Origin: Arctopsyche grandis
Taxonomy: Eukaryota; Arthropoda; Insecta; Trichoptera; Hydropsychidae
DNA length: 64,000 nucleotides
Assembly: GCF_051622035.1 (NCBI RefSeq)
Contig: NC_135360.1
Coordinates: 6,200,001 to 6,264,000 of the forward strand
Reading direction: 5' to 3'
The notes under the pieces: model-generated
What the model was told of the DNA's origin: nothing
Seen by the model: only the letters and a program-made list of their open reading frames with translations
Database searches by the model: none
Position numbers and translations under genes: made by a program
Shown: piece after piece, positions 61,264-64,000 of the stretch
How positions within the stretch are numbered: position 1 is the first letter of the stretch
Layout of the letters: the number at the start of each line of letters is the position of its first letter

Positions 61264-62343
61264 ATGGCATCAGAACGCATAAGTGAAGTAATAACAATTG
61301 AAAAAAAAATTATGGACATTTTGACCACAAAAACTAACAGTATATCAAATGACAATAAAACATTTTTAATTACATCAGTAAAAAAATTAGTTGAATATAT
61401 TTGTAAAAATGAAAATAATGATAAGGAACAATTTTTGGATGTAATATGTGAATTAAGAAGTGAATTTAAAAATTTGAAAAACAATATACAAAAAGACATA
61501 AATATAATAAAAACCAACAGTGAATTAAACATTTTAAAAAGTGTAAATAAGAGTGAAAATAGTTTTAGTTATGCAAATGCACTTAAGAAGAATAATAAAG
61601 ACATAACAATAATTGTTCCGAAAAAAATCCAAGAAACGGACAAGACAAAGGAAGAATGCAAAAGTTTAATAAAACCTAAGGAACTAAAAATAGGAATACA
61701 AGGGGTTAAAAAAATCGGTAAAGGGGGCATTGCTGTAACGTGTAACAGTGCACAGGATAGTATTAAATTAATAAAAGAAGTAGAAAATAAATTAGGGGAG
61801 AATTATAATGTTAAAAGAGGGGAATTAAAAAATCCCAAAATTAAAATTGTAGATATGTCGGAGGAACTTACAAGTGAACAGTTGGCTGAGTGTTTGATGA
61901 ATCAAAATCAAGAAGTTATAAATGATGGTGAACTGAAGGTGTTAAAAATATGGAAAAGTAGAAAAAATAATAAATATAATGCGATAGTGGAAGTAGATTG
62001 CAATACATTTAAAAGATTTATTGAAGATGGAAAAGTAAATATAAATTGGGATAGATGTAGGGTTTTTGAAGAAATTAATATTCTAAGATGTCTAAATTGT
62101 TACGGATTTAATCACAAAGCGGTGGATTGTAGAAACAAGGTGACATGTGCGAAATGTGGAGAAGAAGGGCACAAAAGCGAGGGATGTAACAATAAAATAA
62201 TAAAATGTAATAATTGCTTTAAAAGTAATAATAAATTAAAATTAAATTTGAACACAAATCACGGACCGTTGGACACTAAGTGCAGTGTATATAAAAGAAA
62301 TATAGAATTAATGAGAAATAGAATTAAGTATAATAATATATAG
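61264..62343 (+). CDS. LINE ORF1 (gag-like, zinc knuckles), ends in UAG
   Basis: 359 codons, intact. Lys/Asn-rich N terminus; C-terminal knuckles CLNCYGFNHKAVDC, CAKCGEEGHKSEGC, CNNCFKSN.... Start context ATAATGG is good. RNA-binding chaperone role is known for LINE ORF1 proteins. The stop is TAG followed by CAACCA, and the same frame continues straight into the endonuclease. Confidence 0.9.
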   Translation: MASERISEVITIEKKIMDILTTKTNSISNDNKTFLITSVKKLVEYICKNENNDKEQFLDVICELRSEFKNLKNNIQKDINIIKTNSELNILKSVNKSENSFSYANALKKNNKDITIIVPKKIQETDKTKEECKSLIKPKELKIGIQGVKKIGKGGIAVTCNSAQDSIKLIKEVENKLGENYNVKRGELKNPKIKIVDMSEELTSEQLAECLMNQNQEVINDGELKVLKIWKSRKNNKYNAIVEVDCNTFKRFIEDGKVNINWDRCRVFEEINILRCLNCYGFNHKAVDCRNKVTCAKCGEEGHKSEGCNNKIIKCNNCFKSNNKLKLNLNTNHGPLDTKCSVYKRNIELMRNRIKYNNI

Positions 62344-64000
62344 CAACCACCAAAAGGTATCGGTATAAATGTACAAAGTTTTTTTGCTCACAAGGATGAG
62401 GTTTGGAGTTTAACTGTAAGTCAAAAACCATTATTTATAGGTTTAAGTGAAACGCATGTAACTAGTGATTTTGAAGATTTTGAGCTGAATATAGATGGAT
62501 ATTGTGTTTTGAGATGTGACTCTAATTCTAGACATACGGGTGGGGTACTATTGTATTTAAGGGATGATTTAAGTTACGGTAATGTAATAGTTAATAAGGT
62601 TGATGGTGAGTTTTGGACAATTGGTGTGGATCTGCTTGTGAATGGAGTTACTGTGTTTTTGCTAGTAATTTACCGCTCTCCGAATGGTAGAAGTGGAAGA
62701 TTTCTTAAATTTTTAGAAGAATTGAGTGAAAGAAGTATAGATGTGAGTAAAAATATAATTATGTTTGGGGACTGGAATTTTAATTGGTTACAGACAGAAG
62801 AATTTTATGTAAAAAAGTTGAGAAATTGGGTAAATGAATTGGGTTTTAAACAAAAAGTGACGGAAGCAACGAGAGTGAATAATTTATCAAGCTCTCTCAT
62901 TGATTTGGTTATAACAAATATAATGGATCTGCGGTGTGAGGTGAAAGATGTACCGAAAATAGGAGACCATTCTATTGTCAACATGTTTTTGGGACAGCGG
63001 TTTAGTAACGGAGGACTTAAAAATATGCAGGTGACTGAAAGAGAAAACATTGATTATCAATTGATGAATGAATTGTTAAAGGAGTGTGTATGGGGAAAGG
63101 ATGGTGATAGTGTGAATGAAATGTGGGAGATAATGTATCGTAATATAACATATTCTAAAAGTAAATGCGTAAAAACCACAAGAATCATGCATAAGCATAA
63201 GCTGAAACCTTGGTTTACCAAGGAAGTAAAGGAAAGCTTAGTTGATAAGAATGTTAGTTATAAAAGATATAAAATTATTAAGGCTATGGATGGAATCCAA
63301 TTAGAAAAGGCTTGGTTAGAGTATAAAAGAAAGAGGAATAAATGTGTGAATGTTTTACGTAATGCGAAGAGGGATTGGCATGAAAGAAATATTGATGGTG
63401 CAAAAAAAGATCCCACAAAAATGTGGCGAATAATTAAAACTTTGATTTCCGGGGGAAAAAATGTTTCTTTGAATGAATTAGAAGTCGAGGGAGTAGTATA
63501 TAATGATAAAGAGGATATGGTTGAAAGATTGAATGAGTTTTACATCAATAGTGTGAATGATATAGTTAATTCAATACAAACAAGGCATAATAGTGTGAAT
63601 GATGATATTAATTTGGGTTTAAATAAGTTTGAAAGGTTTAAATTAGTGGAAATGGAGGGATTAAATGGTGTATTGAAGGGCATGAAATCAGTTTCTAGTA
63701 TGGATGGATTGACTCTAGATATTTTAATCAACACTTGGGATATGGTTGGACCTCAGTTACTGAAATTAATAAATGAATCGTTAGAAGTGGGATCCGTCCC
63801 GGATGCATGGAAGGTGTCTACTATTGTACCGGTACCAAAGGTTACGGGCACACATAAAGCCAGTGAAATGAGGCCCATCAATATGTTACCAATTGTTGAG
63901 AAGATGCTGGAGGAAATCGTTATGATTCAATTGAAAGAGTTCATTAGTATAAATGATTGTTTGGTTGTGGAACAGTCTGGATTTAGAGTGAAACATTCAA
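62344..64000 (+). CDS. LINE ORF2 (endonuclease + reverse transcriptase), open to window edge
   Basis: 552 codons without a stop, in the same frame as ORF1. AP-like endonuclease motifs: INVQSFFAHKDEVW, LSETHV, YRSPN, MFGDWNFNW, ATRVNN...SLIDLVITN, IGDHSIV. Then an RT N-terminal part: VSSMDGLTLDIL, VPDAWKVSTIVPVPK, MRPINMLPIVEKMLE, QSGFRVKHS. The first in-frame ATG (62761) is already inside the endonuclease, so independent initiation would remove essential residues. Looks like a recently active Jockey-superfamily-type LINE; the clade needs the missing 3' part. Confidence 0.9.

Overview
The window is AT-rich eukaryotic DNA and looks like an insect genome: short exons with GT-AG introns, (TA)n microsatellites, and dense non-LTR, LTR and DNA-transposon relics. 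The order cannot be fixed without a search. There are no prokaryotic features. All three host genes are on the + strand and encode secreted, cysteine-rich proteins made of repeated TIL (trypsin-inhibitor-like) domains. Each domain is normally one exon bounded by phase-1 introns. I number the recurring exon types modules 1 to 8 (M1-M8); the same order recurs in every gene.

Gene 1 (1-5221, 5' end outside the window) shows M4-M5-M6, three small linker exons, M7 and M8. Gene 2 (10766-21912) is complete at 593 codons: signal peptide, Thr/Ser/Pro stalk, then M1-M2-M3-M4-M5-M6-M7-M8. Gene 3 (28128-55977) is complete at 1306 codons in 20 exons: signal peptide, M2-M6, M1-M6, M1-M6 with a Thr/Pro-rich linker, then M7-M8, or 19 TIL domains. 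Gene 3 therefore carries an amplified six-exon cassette. A decayed M7 exon lies between genes 1 and 2. Cysteine changes between copies mostly remove both partners of one predicted disulfide. The TIL fold is known in serine-protease inhibitors and in large extracellular proteins; inhibition, matrix or barrier roles here are inference.

Introns and intergenic DNA hold layered mobile elements. I resolve five solo LTRs with perfect 4-bp target duplications; four hAT-type MITEs (three with clear 8-bp duplications), two of which host a CACTG-ended MITE in a TAA site; three TAA-flanked Harbinger-like elements; two TTAA-flanked MITEs; long-palindrome MITEs; a fold-back-like element inside a decayed hAT; a tRNA-derived SINE family; RTE and Jockey-like LINE remnants; and a GC-rich minisatellite inside an element with CTAG termini. 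From 61264 to the right edge there is a LINE that is open throughout the visible part. Its ORF1 and ORF2 share one frame separated by a single UAG in a CARYYA readthrough context.

Most promising points are the cassette architecture with coordinated disulfide loss, and the possible UAG readthrough in the LINE.
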